A stretch of DNA of 64,000 bases from Gammaproteobacteria bacterium. GTDB taxonomy: Bacteria; Pseudomonadota; Gammaproteobacteria; Pseudomonadales; Pseudohongiellaceae. The notes under the pieces were generated by a model. It saw nothing but the letters and a program-made list of their open reading frames with translations, searched no databases and was not told the DNA's origin. Shown here piece after piece: positions 29,389 through 38,031 of the stretch. Positions within the stretch are counted from its first letter, which is position 1, and each line of letters begins with the position of its first letter. The stretch covers positions 124,001 through 188,000 of the forward strand of contig JAURWS010000037.1 in the NCBI GenBank assembly GCA_030654835.1, given 5' to 3'. The position numbers and the translations under genes were made by a program.

Positions 29389-29517
29389 CTTTTTCCGTTC
29401 AAAGATCCGAGCTCGATTCAATAGTTGAATTACTGCGGTGGGGTGTCAGTGGCGTCTAGGGTCTTGAGTCGTAATCTCCCGACGTATCGGAACGAGCTGC
29501 GCACAAGATTAATTGGA

Positions 29518-29616
<99 letters not shown>

Positions 29617-29833
29617 GGCAAGAGATACCATAAAGCGTAGACGCACATGTCGCGTGACCACGTCTCGGCATTATGTTGAAACAGCAAGCATTAATCAAGT
29701 GCTGACTGGTAAGGGGTTGCGAATAGAATTCACTGGATCATCAAATACATCGGGCAAAATCGAGCCCAGCATTTCTCCACTCAATGCTATGGTTATTTAG
29801 CGTGGATGTGAAAATAAGAGTGGCAAGTTTTTT

Positions 29834-29847
29834 GGGGGGGGGGGGGG
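29834..29847. repeat. G14 homopolymer tract
   Basis: Fourteen consecutive G residues follow six T residues in a non-coding stretch between the SRP RNA and tRNA-Ser genes. It is not in a gene I can support. Such runs are prone to slippage and also to sequencing error, so the exact length is uncertain. Confidence 0.85.
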
Positions 29848-29898
29848 ATAAAAAATCAGTGAGCTAAGAATCGTCTGACAATCTAGCTATTACATTAG

Positions 29899-29986
29899 TG
29901 GCGGTGAGGGAGGGATTCGAACCCTCGATACGTTTCCGTATACACACTTTCCAGGCGTGCTCCTTCAGCCACTCGGACACCTCACC
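29899..29986 (-). tRNA. tRNA-Ser (anticodon GGA)
   Basis: The 88 bases form a class II tRNA with a long variable arm (GTATACGGAAACGTATC). The acceptor is GGTGAGG/CCTCACC. The anticodon loop CTGGAAA carries GGA. The T-arm holds GGTTCGAATCC and the CCA end is encoded. The gene lies downstream of queF on the same strand, with its own candidate promoter at 30034-30060. Confidence 0.97.
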
Positions 29987-30033
29987 GTAATCTCAATTTC
30001 AGCCCATCGGCAGTCATTTTGAGGGCGCGCCAA

Positions 30034-30060
30034 TCTATAACAGTGCGCGCATAAATGCAA
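30034..30060 (-). promoter_or_regulatory. Candidate promoter of tRNA-Ser
   Basis: On the minus strand TTGCAT (30055-30060) and TATAGA (30034-30039) are 15 bases apart and are followed by the GC-rich stretch TTGGCGCGCCC. A GC-rich discriminator is typical of stringently controlled stable-RNA promoters. The spacer is shorter than ideal. Confidence 0.45.
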
Positions 30061-30069
30061 GCTCATCTG

Positions 30070-30891
30070 CTACTGACGTATGAATCTCGCCAAGCGCGAG
30101 TTCGTCTGCTGGGCTGCAGAAAACCTGATGGGGTTAATTTCTATTCCACCCCTCCGTAGGAAGTTTATAGATATCTGGAGGTTCTGCATTGAGCAATGCG
30201 CGCTTAAGTCTCGAAATATGTGTTCAGTGCAGTCTTCATGAAAGCCTTCGTGTGATCGAAATGATACAAGATAGGCAAGCAACCCTGCATGATCGATAGC
30301 GCCTCCACGATAATTGATAATAACCGTACCCCAATCGGGCTGAAATGTGACTGGGCAATTTGATCGGAACACTTCGCTGTACAGCGTTTCTGAAATAATC
30401 CTATTCTCATCCGATTTAAGAAAGTGTGGCGATGGCTGATAACAAGTGACGTCAATATCCAAATCGTCAATGCATATTCCTGGCGGTTCTACAACTTCCA
30501 ACTCTTTATGACTGGTAACTGGCATTAATCGTACATTAACTTTGGTATTTACAAGTCGACTTAAATCATGAGTTACCAATTTCTCAACAGTCGTCATATC
30601 AGTGAATTGAGTTTGATTCATTGAATTGAGATAGAGTTTTAAGGACTTTGACTCGACAATATTGGGAGATTCGCAGGGGATGGTAAATTCTCCAATTGCT
30701 GCAATTGGTTTTCCTCTAGAATTAAGCCATGAGAGCTCGTAGGCTCTCCAAACGTCATAGCCCATAAACGGCAAATTTTCTGAGCTGATCCCAAGACTGC
30801 TTCGATTATCCTGCCGAGGAATTGCAAACAGTAATTCAGGCGCGTACTTGTTTGGGTATGACGTAATCAGCCCAAGAGGATTCTTTTTCAT
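30070..30891 (-). CDS. queF: NADPH-dependent 7-cyano-7-deazaguanine reductase (long form)
   Basis: This 273-residue enzyme reduces preQ0 to preQ1 in queuosine synthesis. The QueF motif is VESKSLKLYLNSMNQT (about residues 79-94). The active-site cysteine is in SNCPVTFQPDWG, and the substrate-binding EGFHEDCTEHIF and RRGGIEINPIR follow. The length and two-domain plan match the E. coli type (282) rather than the short Bacillus type. It is probably a single-gene unit, with tRNA-Ser downstream. Confidence 0.95.
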   Translation of the reverse strand: MKKNPLGLITSYPNKYAPELLFAIPRQDNRSSLGISSENLPFMGYDVWRAYELSWLNSRGKPIAAIGEFTIPCESPNIVESKSLKLYLNSMNQTQFTDMTTVEKLVTHDLSRLVNTKVNVRLMPVTSHKELEVVEPPGICIDDLDIDVTCYQPSPHFLKSDENRIISETLYSEVFRSNCPVTFQPDWGTVIINYRGGAIDHAGLLAYLVSFRSHEGFHEDCTEHIFRDLSAHCSMQNLQISINFLRRGGIEINPIRFSAAQQTNSRLARFIRQ

Positions 30892-31125
30892 GTTTTTATG
30901 CTAGCCCAATTATTAATGTCGAAGCCCCGTCCCTCCGCTTGATGCGCATTGGCATAGGTTTTATTCAGTTTCTGTATGGACGGAGATTGCGCTTACTATG
31001 GTGCGGTGACTGCCAGAGCTGACCTATGCAAAAGCGGTAATAGGGAAATAGCGAAAGGAGCACATGTCAATTCTATCAAAGGTAACTTCCGGTCGCTAAC
31101 CGGTTAACCGGCAATTCTATCGAAC

Positions 31126-31155
31126 AAAAAAAAGCCTGACAATGTCAGGCTTTTT
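31126..31155 (-). terminator. Intrinsic terminator of tRNA-Glu
   Basis: GCCTGACA and TGTCAGGC form a perfect 8-bp stem flanked by A and T runs. On the minus strand it ends in eight U residues and lies directly after the tRNA-Glu 3' end. The flanking runs would let it work in both directions. Confidence 0.9.
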
Positions 31156-31159
31156 AATT

Positions 31160-31235
31160 TGGCGTCCCCTGGGGGTTTCGAACCCCCGTTGCCGGGATGA
31201 AAACCCGGTGTCCTAGGCCTCTAGACGAAGGGGAC
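31160..31235 (-). tRNA. tRNA-Glu (anticodon TTC)
   Basis: The 76 bases form a normal cloverleaf. The acceptor is GTCCCCT/AGGGGAC, the anticodon stem CCGGG/CCCGG with loop TTTTCAT (anticodon TTC), and the T-arm carries GGTTCGAAACC. The CCA is encoded. It has a strong promoter (31278-31306) and terminator (31126-31155), so it is a one-gene transcription unit. Confidence 0.97.
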
Positions 31236-31793
31236 TAGAGTCAATCTTTTCCTCTGTCTTCTCACAGAAGGCGGCGCATTTTAAGAAGCTTACCAGCCCC
31301 CGTCAAGAGGAAATGTAAACTTTTTAAAACTTAGGCCGGTATCGCAACTCTGTTGGGAGCTATTAGGGCTTTGAGACATCTATAGTAGCTAGACCACCCA
31401 CACCGCACACGATCGGGCAATGCTACACAACAAACTTGTTGGTGTCATCGCCCGTTTAGATGAAATGCTTGATAGGATCAAAAGCGGTTAACGAGCTATC
31501 GGAGGTTTCGAGTATCTGAACTTGCCCGCTATGACAAAGTGTGAGAGCCTTTCCATGTGGAGCTGATCGTGACTGCGCTGCTGATTAGTCTCTTTAATGG
31601 ATGATTCGTGAACGTTGTAATCTGTGAAAATGGGGCGTCATTTTAGTGTTCTTTATTTTTTCATGACCACCCCTGTTAGCTATATTTGACACAGCTCTCA
31701 GTTAATTCTATTTCCGGCCGATATGATGGTTGGCAGTTCAGGACATCAATATGTAGATAGTAACTGAGATAGCAATGTCCGAGGTGGCCAGAA
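31236..31793. other. Gene-poor stretch between tRNA-Glu and the 80-residue ORF
   Basis: This 558-base region contains the tRNA-Glu promoter at its left end. The rest holds only short frames. One of 23 codons at 31420-31491 (MLHNKLVGVIARLDEM and a short tail) has no clear ribosome site. I see no RNA gene, repeat or recognisable pseudogene. Confidence 0.5.
31278..31306 (-). promoter_or_regulatory. Strong sigma-70 promoter of tRNA-Glu
   Basis: On the minus strand TTGACG (31301-31306), a 17-base spacer and TAAAAT (31278-31283) are followed by the GC-rich discriminator GCGCCGCC. That is the typical layout of a stringently controlled stable-RNA promoter. The start would be near 31270, about 35 bases before the tRNA. 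Confidence 0.8.
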
Positions 31794-32036
31794 ATGGAAA
31801 TAAGGGAAAAACGTAAAGCCATAAGGCGCAGCAAGATAGATCACACGCTAATTCAGGAAGGTACTGCGCAGTTATCGAGTGAAGTAGAAATTCTCGAGAG
31901 CTGGCTTGCCGAGCTCGAAAAAGACGATTTTGCAAATCAGGTGGTCATTGACGCGCGGGTAGCGTACAACGATATGTTGAGAAGCCGCAAAGAAATGCTG
32001 GAAGCGCTATTGTCGTTAGAAAAGCCAATCCCCTGA
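31794..32036 (+). CDS. Small charged coiled-coil protein, unknown
   Basis: This 80-residue protein is rich in Glu, Arg and Lys and should be almost entirely helical (EIREKRKAIRRSKIDHTLIQ, then SSEVEILESWLAELEKD). It has no cysteine, no membrane segment and no motif I recognise. The ATG follows GAGGTGG by about 8 bases, which supports translation. A dUTPase gene begins 60 bases downstream on the same strand, so they may share a transcript. Confidence 0.6.
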   Translation: MEIREKRKAIRRSKIDHTLIQEGTAQLSSEVEILESWLAELEKDDFANQVVIDARVAYNDMLRSRKEMLEALLSLEKPIP

Positions 32037-32096
32037 TACACCTTCAATTACAACCCGCCCCAAGAACCAAACTACCAATCGCTATACAGGTCATCT

Positions 32097-32762
32097 ATGA
32101 CAGCTCTTTCCTCAAATCACGCACAATTAATGTTGGCAATGCAGTCCCAAATGAATTCCAAAATATGTACCGACTGGGTTAAAGAAGATTTTCCTTATCT
32201 ACGTGCGGTGATAATTGAGGGAGCTGAAGCGATTGAGCACTATGGATGGAAGTGGTGGAAGAAACAACAATGCGATACAGCCCAATTGCAGATGGAAATT
32301 GTGGATATATGGCACTTCATCCTTTCAGCGATATTGATTAGGACCAAGAATGATCAGGATGTTGCGATGCGGCTATTATTGTCTGTCAACGACAAACAGC
32401 TAGGCAGCCATCAAATAGAATTTGATGGGGAAGTCTATCAGTTGTCGTCACTAAGCCTGCTCGCGAAATTAGAGCTTTTAATCGGCGTGTCCGTTTCAAG
32501 ACGCATTGAACTCGAGCTATTCAGCGCTCTCCTCAAAGACTGCAAAATGGACTGGGGTATATTGTTTCAGCAGTACGTGGGTAAGAATGTATTAAATTTT
32601 TTCAGACAAGATCATGGATATAAGGATGGAAGCTACCTTAAAGAGTGGCAAGGAAAAGAGGACAACGAGCATCTTATCGAAGTTATGAATTACCTCGACT
32701 CACGAGACTCCTCTTATCCTGAAAAACTATATCAGCTCCTGGAAGCTCGCTATCCCAGGTAA
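32097..32762 (+). CDS. All-alpha dimeric dUTP diphosphatase
   Basis: This 221-residue protein belongs to the MazG-like all-alpha NTP pyrophosphatases and hydrolyses dUTP to dUMP, limiting uracil in DNA. The metal-binding helices carry EGAEAIEHYGWKWWKKQ and QMEIVDIWHF (ExxD pattern, near residues 41-82). The third motif is NFFRQDHGYKDGSYLKEWQGKEDN, with the Asn/Asp-rich loop. This family is unrelated to the trimeric Dut enzyme and is common in kinetoplastids, phages and some bacteria. The exact substrate is inferred from the family. Confidence 0.88.
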   Translation: MTALSSNHAQLMLAMQSQMNSKICTDWVKEDFPYLRAVIIEGAEAIEHYGWKWWKKQQCDTAQLQMEIVDIWHFILSAILIRTKNDQDVAMRLLLSVNDKQLGSHQIEFDGEVYQLSSLSLLAKLELLIGVSVSRRIELELFSALLKDCKMDWGILFQQYVGKNVLNFFRQDHGYKDGSYLKEWQGKEDNEHLIEVMNYLDSRDSSYPEKLYQLLEARYPR

Positions 32763-32813
32763 TCAGCCGATTGAAGGCGAGTTGGCGCTAAAAGGTATTA
32801 CCATGCAAGATTG

Positions 32814-33395
32814 CTACTTGAAGTAGGCATTATCCCTCTTGGTGTGGTCGGTTATGTCCCTGACCTCAGTCAGTTCCGGAATTTTTTCACGTAGAGTCTT
32901 CTCTACACCTTCTTTTAATGTCAGGTCCACCATTCCACATCCTTGACAGCCTCCACCGAATTTCAGTACCGCAACGGTGCCGTCAAATATCTCCTCCAGT
33001 GTAACAACACCGCCATGAGCTGCGAGAGAAGGATTAATCTCGTTATACAGCACATAATTGACGCGGTCCTCCAGTGAACTATCTTGCCCAATTTGGGGTA
33101 GCCTTGAGTTTGGGGCTTTGATTGTTAGTTGCCCCCCCATAGAATCCTTCGCATAGTCGACAACAGCATCCTTCAAGTAAGGGATGCTTCTCTGTTCCAA
33201 GTAGGCATTGAAACTCGCATACTGCCTGACTTCATCGGTTTCCTGCGATTCTCCAGGCCGACAAAACGAAATACAGGTTTCCGCTTTTGGGGTACCTGCA
33301 TCCAGGATGAAAATCCTAACGGCAATTCCATCGCAATCCTGCTTTCTTAACAATTCTGCAAGATACTCCTGCGCAGATTCCGTAATATTGATCAT
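32814..33395 (-). CDS. nfuA: Fe/S biogenesis scaffold NfuA
   Basis: This protein of 193 residues carries and delivers [4Fe-4S] clusters. An A-type-like N-terminal domain ([18 protein letters not shown]...) is followed by a NifU-type C-terminal domain with the ligands in [19 protein letters not shown]. It aligns end to end with E. coli NfuA (191). I chose the ATG at 33395. A GTG four codons earlier also exists. It is divergent from metH. Confidence 0.95.
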   Translation of the reverse strand: MINITESAQEYLAELLRKQDCDGIAVRIFILDAGTPKAETCISFCRPGESQETDEVRQYASFNAYLEQRSIPYLKDAVVDYAKDSMGGQLTIKAPNSRLPQIGQDSSLEDRVNYVLYNEINPSLAAHGGVVTLEEIFDGTVAVLKFGGGCQGCGMVDLTLKEGVEKTLREKIPELTEVRDITDHTKRDNAYFK

Positions 33396-33556
33396 AGAGG
33401 ATTCCACTGCTCACCCAGTTCAAATTGCGCGCAGTTTACGCTAAGTATTGCCGAAGATAAATACTGGAGTGTTTTAGTTGGTTATTCATGCGCTGGCCAA
33501 GTACATCTGAACCTGGCGCTGACGGGGCTCAGTTCGTTACAGTGTCGATACCGTTC

Positions 33557-33565
33557 TGGTAGAAT
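33557..33565 (+). promoter_or_regulatory. Candidate extended -10 promoter of metH
   Basis: TGGTAGAAT matches an extended -10 element. Transcription would start around 33571, which lies after the first in-frame ATG (33564) and before the preferred metH start (33624). The leader would then be about 50 bases, too short for a cobalamin riboswitch. Confidence 0.4.
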
Positions 33566-33623
33566 GCCACACTTTTTTACGCTGGCACGATCTGAATTGG
33601 GCATCAGCCCCCGAGAACCAACC

Positions 33624-36600
33624 ATGTCAAATATAGTGTCTAACCAATCTCTTCGATTGGCGTTGCAGCAGCGAATTCTTGTCCTGGACGGGGCCATGGG
33701 CACCATGATTCAAGGACATAAGTTTAAAGAGGCCGATTTCAGGGGGGAGCGCTTCAAGAGCAGCGCGGTTGATCTCGTAGGCAATAACGATTTACTGACT
33801 CTTACGCAGCCTGGTGTGATTTGTGAGATCCACCGAAAGTACCTCCATGCGGGTGCTGATATAATCGAAACGAATACGTTCAACTCTACTTCCATATCTC
33901 AGTCAGACTACGGATTGCAGTCCCTGGCTTATGAGCTCAACTATGAAGGCGCGCGCCTCGCACGTTCCGTGTGTGACGAGATCAATGCCACCACTCCTGA
34001 CAAACTGCGGTTTGTAGCGGGTGTTTTAGGCCCAACAAGTCGGACTGGCTCTATCTCTCCAGATGTGAATGATCCAGCTTTCCGAAATGTCACGTTCGAT
34101 GAGCTGGTGGAGAATTACAAAGTCGCTACTGACGGGCTGATTAAGGGTGGAGCAGACCTCCTATTGATTGAAACAGTATTTGATACCCTCAATGCAAAAG
34201 CGGCCATTTACGCGGTTCAGGAACAGATGGAAAGTCTTGGGAGGTTTCTCCCAATTATGATATCGGGAACAATAACCGATGCCAGTGGAAGGACTCTCTC
34301 AGGACAAACTGTTGAAGCTTTCTGGAATTCTGTCGCGCATGCCAAACCCATTTCTATCGGTTTCAATTGTGCGTTGGGAGCCGCTCAATTACGTCCACAC
34401 ATCGAAGAAATTTCCCGAATTGCGAACACCTTTGTATCGGCGCACCCCAACGCCGGATTACCGAATGAATTTGGTGAATATGATCAAAGTGCTCGCGAAA
34501 TGGCCGCGATTATTGAAGAGTTTGCCCAGAGCGGATTTCTCAATATTGTTGGCGGCTGTTGCGGCACAACACCGTCCCACATTCGTGCCATTGCTCAGGC
34601 AGTTTCACAGTACACGCCGCGGCAGATACCAGAGATCCAGCCAGCGTGCCGCTTGAGCGGTTTAGAGGCGTTTAACATTACGCCGGCTTCCTTGTTCGTG
34701 AATGTCGGCGAACGCACGAATATTACGGGCTCCAAGAAGTTTGCAAGGCTTATAAGGGAAGGAAATTATGCTGGCGCTCTTGATGTAGCTTTGCAGCAGG
34801 TGGAGTCAGGCGCACAAATCGTCGACATTAACATGGATGAAGGGATGCTTGATTCCAAGGCCGCCATGTCGCATTTCCTCCGACTCGTGGCCTCAGAGCC
34901 CGACATCAGTCGCGTCCCCGTGATGATTGACTCGTCCAAGTGGGAAATTATTGAGGAAGGCCTGAAATGCATTCAGGGGAAAGGGGTGGTTAATTCTATA
35001 AGTCTCAAGGAAGGCGAAGAAGAATTCACCAGCAAGGCTCGATTGTGCATGCGATATGGCGCAGCCGTCGTCGTTATGGCATTTGATGAGAAAGGACAGG
35101 CAGATACGTTTGAAAAGAAATGTGCTATCTGCAAGAGAAGCTACGACATACTTGTAAATGCGGTCGGATTCCCTCCAGAAGACATCATATTTGATCCGAA
35201 CATATTTGCAGTTGCAACCGGAATTGAAGAACACAATAACTATGCGGTCGATTTCATTAAAAGTTGTGAGTATATAAAACGCGAGCTTCCTCATGCGCTG
35301 ATATCGGGCGGAGTCAGCAATGTTTCATTCTCCTTTCGTGGCAATGACATAGTGCGGGAAGCCATTCATTCCGTGTTCTTGTACCACGCGATCAAGGCAG
35401 GTCTGAGCATGGGAATTGTGAATGCTGGTCAGCTCACGGTATATGATCAGATCCCTGCGGAGCTCAAGGAGCGGGTTGAGGATATCATTCTGAATCGCCG
35501 TCAAGACTCCACGGACCGGCTGATGGAAATTACCCGCAAGTATAGTGGTGAAGCGAGTACTGAGAGCCACGAAGATCTGGGCTGGAGAGAGGCTGATGTC
35601 AGTTCACGAATTGCCCATTCTTTAGTCAAAGGAATTACCCGATATATAGAGCTGGATACTGAAGAAGCAAGACTACAATTTGCTGAGCCGATTGAGGTAA
35701 TCGAGGGTCCGCTTATGGCTGGCATGGACATCGTCGGAGACCTGTTTGGTAGTGGCAAGATGTTTTTGCCTCAAGTGGTGAAAAGTGCACGCGTCATGAA
35801 GCAAGCTGTTGCCTACCTGCTACCGTATATAGAAGAACGTAAACACGGGCGGGAAATCAAAGCGAAAGGCAAAATTCTGCTCGCTACGGTGAAGGGAGAT
35901 GTTCACGATATTGGCAAGAATATTGTGGGCGTAGTACTTGGCTGCAACAATTATGAAATTGTAGATCTTGGTGTCATGGTGTCGTGTGAACGGATATTGC
36001 AGACTGCCATTGATGAACGAGTCGACATCATCGGTCTCAGCGGCCTGATCACCCCTTCCCTTGATGAAATGGTTCATGTTGCCAAGGAAATGCAACGCCT
36101 GGGATTGAAAATTCCCCTCCTAATTGGGGGGGCTACTACTTCCAAAGCACATACCGCCGTCAAGATTGAGCAGAATTATCACAACAACGCGACTGTCTAC
36201 GTGCCGGATGCATCACGAAGTGTCACCGTTGTGAGCAACCTGCTTAGTGAGGACGGAGGTATAGAGTTTAAACGTAAAGTTCACGAAGAATATGATGCGG
36301 TGCGCGCTCGCAACGCTAACAGGGACACTCGCAAGAATATAATAAGTTTCGCGCAGGCGAACGAAAATGCACTGAAAGTGGATTGGCAAAAATTTAAGGC
36401 TACTGCTCCTCAGTTTCTGGGTAAACGAGTCTTTGATGACTACCCACTGGAAGTCCTGATCCCGTATATCGATTGGACCCCGTTTTTTATTACATGGAGT
36501 TTGGCTGGAAAGTACCCCGCAATATTGAATGACGAAGTCGTTGGCGAGGCAGCGCGGGACCTGTTTCGCGACGCTCAGAGCATGTTGCATGAAATTGTAG

Positions 36601-37313
36601 AGAATAAGTTACTTAAAGCGCAGGCTGTCATTGGTTTTTGGCCAGCTGCTCAGGTCGGAGTGAATGACGTGGTTCTCTATGAGGATCTGGCGAAGACCAC
36701 TCCGATCGCGAGTTTTAACTTTTTACGCCAACAGTCTGTGAAGGCAGATGGCATTCCTAATTTATGTCTGTCTGACTTCATCGCCCCGTTGACTAGTGAG
36801 CAGCCGGATTATTTAGGAGGATTTGCAGTGACCACTGGCATTGGCGCCGATGCTCTAGCTCAGAAATACGAGGCAGAGCATAATGACTACAGCGCACTGT
36901 TGGTTAAGGCGCTGGCTGATCGACTCGCGGAGGCATTCGCAGAACACATGCACCAACGTGTACGCACCGAGTTCTGGCCATATGCAGCCAATGAGGAATT
37001 GAGTAACGAAGAGCTAGTCAAGGAACAGTATCGGGGCATACGCCCTGCCCCCGGATATCCGGCCTGCCCCGAGCACTCAGATAAAGAGACTTTGTTCAAC
37101 CTCCTAGAAGTACCAGCGCATATCGGTATGAATCTTACTGAGAGTTTTGCAATGAGCCCGGCAGCGAGTGTCAGTGGGTTCTATTTTGCCAACCCTGAGG
37201 CACGGTACTTCGCGGTCGGCAAGATAGACACTGACCAAGTTCAGTCCATGGCTGAGCGCAAGGAGTTAACGATTGAGGAAGTCAGCAAATTGTTGACGCC
37301 AAGTCTTATCTGA
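33624..37313 (+). CDS. metH: Cobalamin-dependent methionine synthase
   Basis: This enzyme transfers a methyl group from methyltetrahydrofolate to homocysteine. From the ATG at 33624 (MSNIVSNQ) it has 1229 residues, against 1227 in E. coli. An ATG 60 bases earlier is less likely. The homocysteine domain holds [10 protein letters not shown] and the zinc ligands NCALG and GGCCGTTP. The folate domain has [15 protein letters not shown] and [18 protein letters not shown]. The B12 domain carries [11 protein letters not shown], with the lower-ligand histidine. The SAM-binding activation domain ends with [17 protein letters not shown] and [18 protein letters not shown]2970 gene follows 31 bases later. 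Confidence 0.97.
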   Translation: MSNIVSNQSLRLALQQRILVLDGAMGTMIQGHKFKEADFRGERFKSSAVDLVGNNDLLTLTQPGVICEIHRKYLHAGADIIETNTFNSTSISQSDYGLQSLAYELNYEGARLARSVCDEINATTPDKLRFVAGVLGPTSRTGSISPDVNDPAFRNVTFDELVENYKVATDGLIKGGADLLLIETVFDTLNAKAAIYAVQEQMESLGRFLPIMISGTITDASGRTLSGQTVEAFWNSVAHAKPISIGFNCALGAAQLRPHIEEISRIANTFVSAHPNAGLPNEFGEYDQSAREMAAIIEEFAQSGFLNIVGGCCGTTPSHIRAIAQAVSQYTPRQIPEIQPACRLSGLEAFNITPASLFVNVGERTNITGSKKFARLIREGNYAGALDVALQQVESGAQIVDINMDEGMLDSKAAMSHFLRLVASEPDISRVPVMIDSSKWEIIEEGLKCIQGKGVVNSISLKEGEEEFTSKARLCMRYGAAVVVMAFDEKGQADTFEKKCAICKRSYDILVNAVGFPPEDIIFDPNIFAVATGIEEHNNYAVDFIKSCEYIKRELPHALISGGVSNVSFSFRGNDIVREAIHSVFLYHAIKAGLSMGIVNAGQLTVYDQIPAELKERVEDIILNRRQDSTDRLMEITRKYSGEASTESHEDLGWREADVSSRIAHSLVKGITRYIELDTEEARLQFAEPIEVIEGPLMAGMDIVGDLFGSGKMFLPQVVKSARVMKQAVAYLLPYIEERKHGREIKAKGKILLATVKGDVHDIGKNIVGVVLGCNNYEIVDLGVMVSCERILQTAIDERVDIIGLSGLITPSLDEMVHVAKEMQRLGLKIPLLIGGATTSKAHTAVKIEQNYHNNATVYVPDASRSVTVVSNLLSEDGGIEFKRKVHEEYDAVRARNANRDTRKNIISFAQANENALKVDWQKFKATAPQFLGKRVFDDYPLEVLIPYIDWTPFFITWSLAGKYPAILNDEVVGEAARDLFRDAQSMLHEIVENKLLKAQAVIGFWPAAQVGVNDVVLYEDLAKTTPIASFNFLRQQSVKADGIPNLCLSDFIAPLTSEQPDYLGGFAVTTGIGADALAQKYEAEHNDYSALLVKALADRLAEAFAEHMHQRVRTEFWPYAANEELSNEELVKEQYRGIRPAPGYPACPEHSDKETLFNLLEVPAHIGMNLTESFAMSPAASVSGFYFANPEARYFAVGKIDTDQVQSMAERKELTIEEVSKLLTPSLI

Positions 37314-37344
37314 AAGTTGTCCGAGAATTTACAGGGGGTGAGGA

Positions 37345-37569
37345 ATGAGTGATAGAGAAGAAACTTCGAAGGACGTCGAAAAAGTTAAAATACCGTTCTG
37401 GCGTATGCTCCTGAGTGTCATGCAGGCCAGTTTCGGAGTCCAGAATAAGGCGAACAAGGAACGAGATTTTGCAAGTGGTTCGATTGCGGGGTTTGTCGTC
37501 GCCGCTTTGATATTCACGGCGATATTCATTGCTGTTCTGGTCACTGTTGTGAGGCTTGTGCTCCCATAA
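37345..37569 (+). CDS. DUF2970 small membrane protein
   Basis: This 74-residue protein has the DUF2970 layout: a charged N-terminus, then FWRMLLSVMQASFGVQNKANKERDFASGS, then one C-terminal membrane helix (FVVAALIFTAIFIAVLVTVV). The function is unknown. The start follows GGGGTGAGG. It sits 31 bases after metH on the same strand. Confidence 0.82.
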   Translation: MSDREETSKDVEKVKIPFWRMLLSVMQASFGVQNKANKERDFASGSIAGFVVAALIFTAIFIAVLVTVVRLVLP

Positions 37570-37647
37570 CGGGGACTACAATCCAGAACATGTTCCCGTA
37601 GCGGTCAGCGGGTGCGCTTAAGTCGCGGGTCAGTTAATGTGGTTACA

Positions 37648-37785
37648 TTAACGGCTCGCGAAAAAAACCGCGATCGTCACAATGATCACCACCAGAGAGA
37701 ACAGAGCGATGGCGTCAGCACGGCTGTTCGCATCCATTTCTTCGTGATCGACCGGGGGCTTTACAGGCTCGTCGTGATGGCTCAT
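37648..37785 (-). CDS. 45-residue single-span membrane protein
   Basis: The frame encodes 45 residues. A hydrophilic, histidine- and acid-rich start (MSHHDEPVKPPVDHEEMDAN) is followed by SRADAIALF and a single membrane helix (LVVIIVTIAVFFA), ending in SR. The ATG at 37783-37785 follows TAGGAT. I recall similar short proteins with a charged N-terminus and one C-terminal helix in Pseudomonas relatives but cannot name a family. It is convergent with the DUF2970 gene and divergent from cysI. Confidence 0.65.
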   Translation of the reverse strand: MSHHDEPVKPPVDHEEMDANSRADAIALFSLVVIIVTIAVFFASR

Positions 37786-38031
37786 ATCCTATTCCAATTT
37801 GGCTGAATTGCTGGGTTTGCGGGAATTGAAAAACAGTGGGGCATTTTAAAGACTCGGTGAACATAATCAAGAAAAACTTGCAATAGAAGCAGAGACGTAA
37901 TCGGGTGTCACATTTGCCGATTATCCAGAGCCGCTGGCACATATTGCAGGACTTGCTTTACAATTGCCGCCTCTTTTCGCTCTGATGAGAATCCACAGAG
38001 CAATCCGAACCATCTGACTTAGACAATAATC

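Noticed and set aside
31420-31491. 23-codon frame MLHNKLVGVIARLDEM...
   Set aside because: There is no ribosome site, no homology and no operon context.
33408-33623. Possible SAH or cobalamin riboswitch before metH
   Set aside because: The likely leader is only about 50 bases and none of the conserved riboswitch core sequences is visible.
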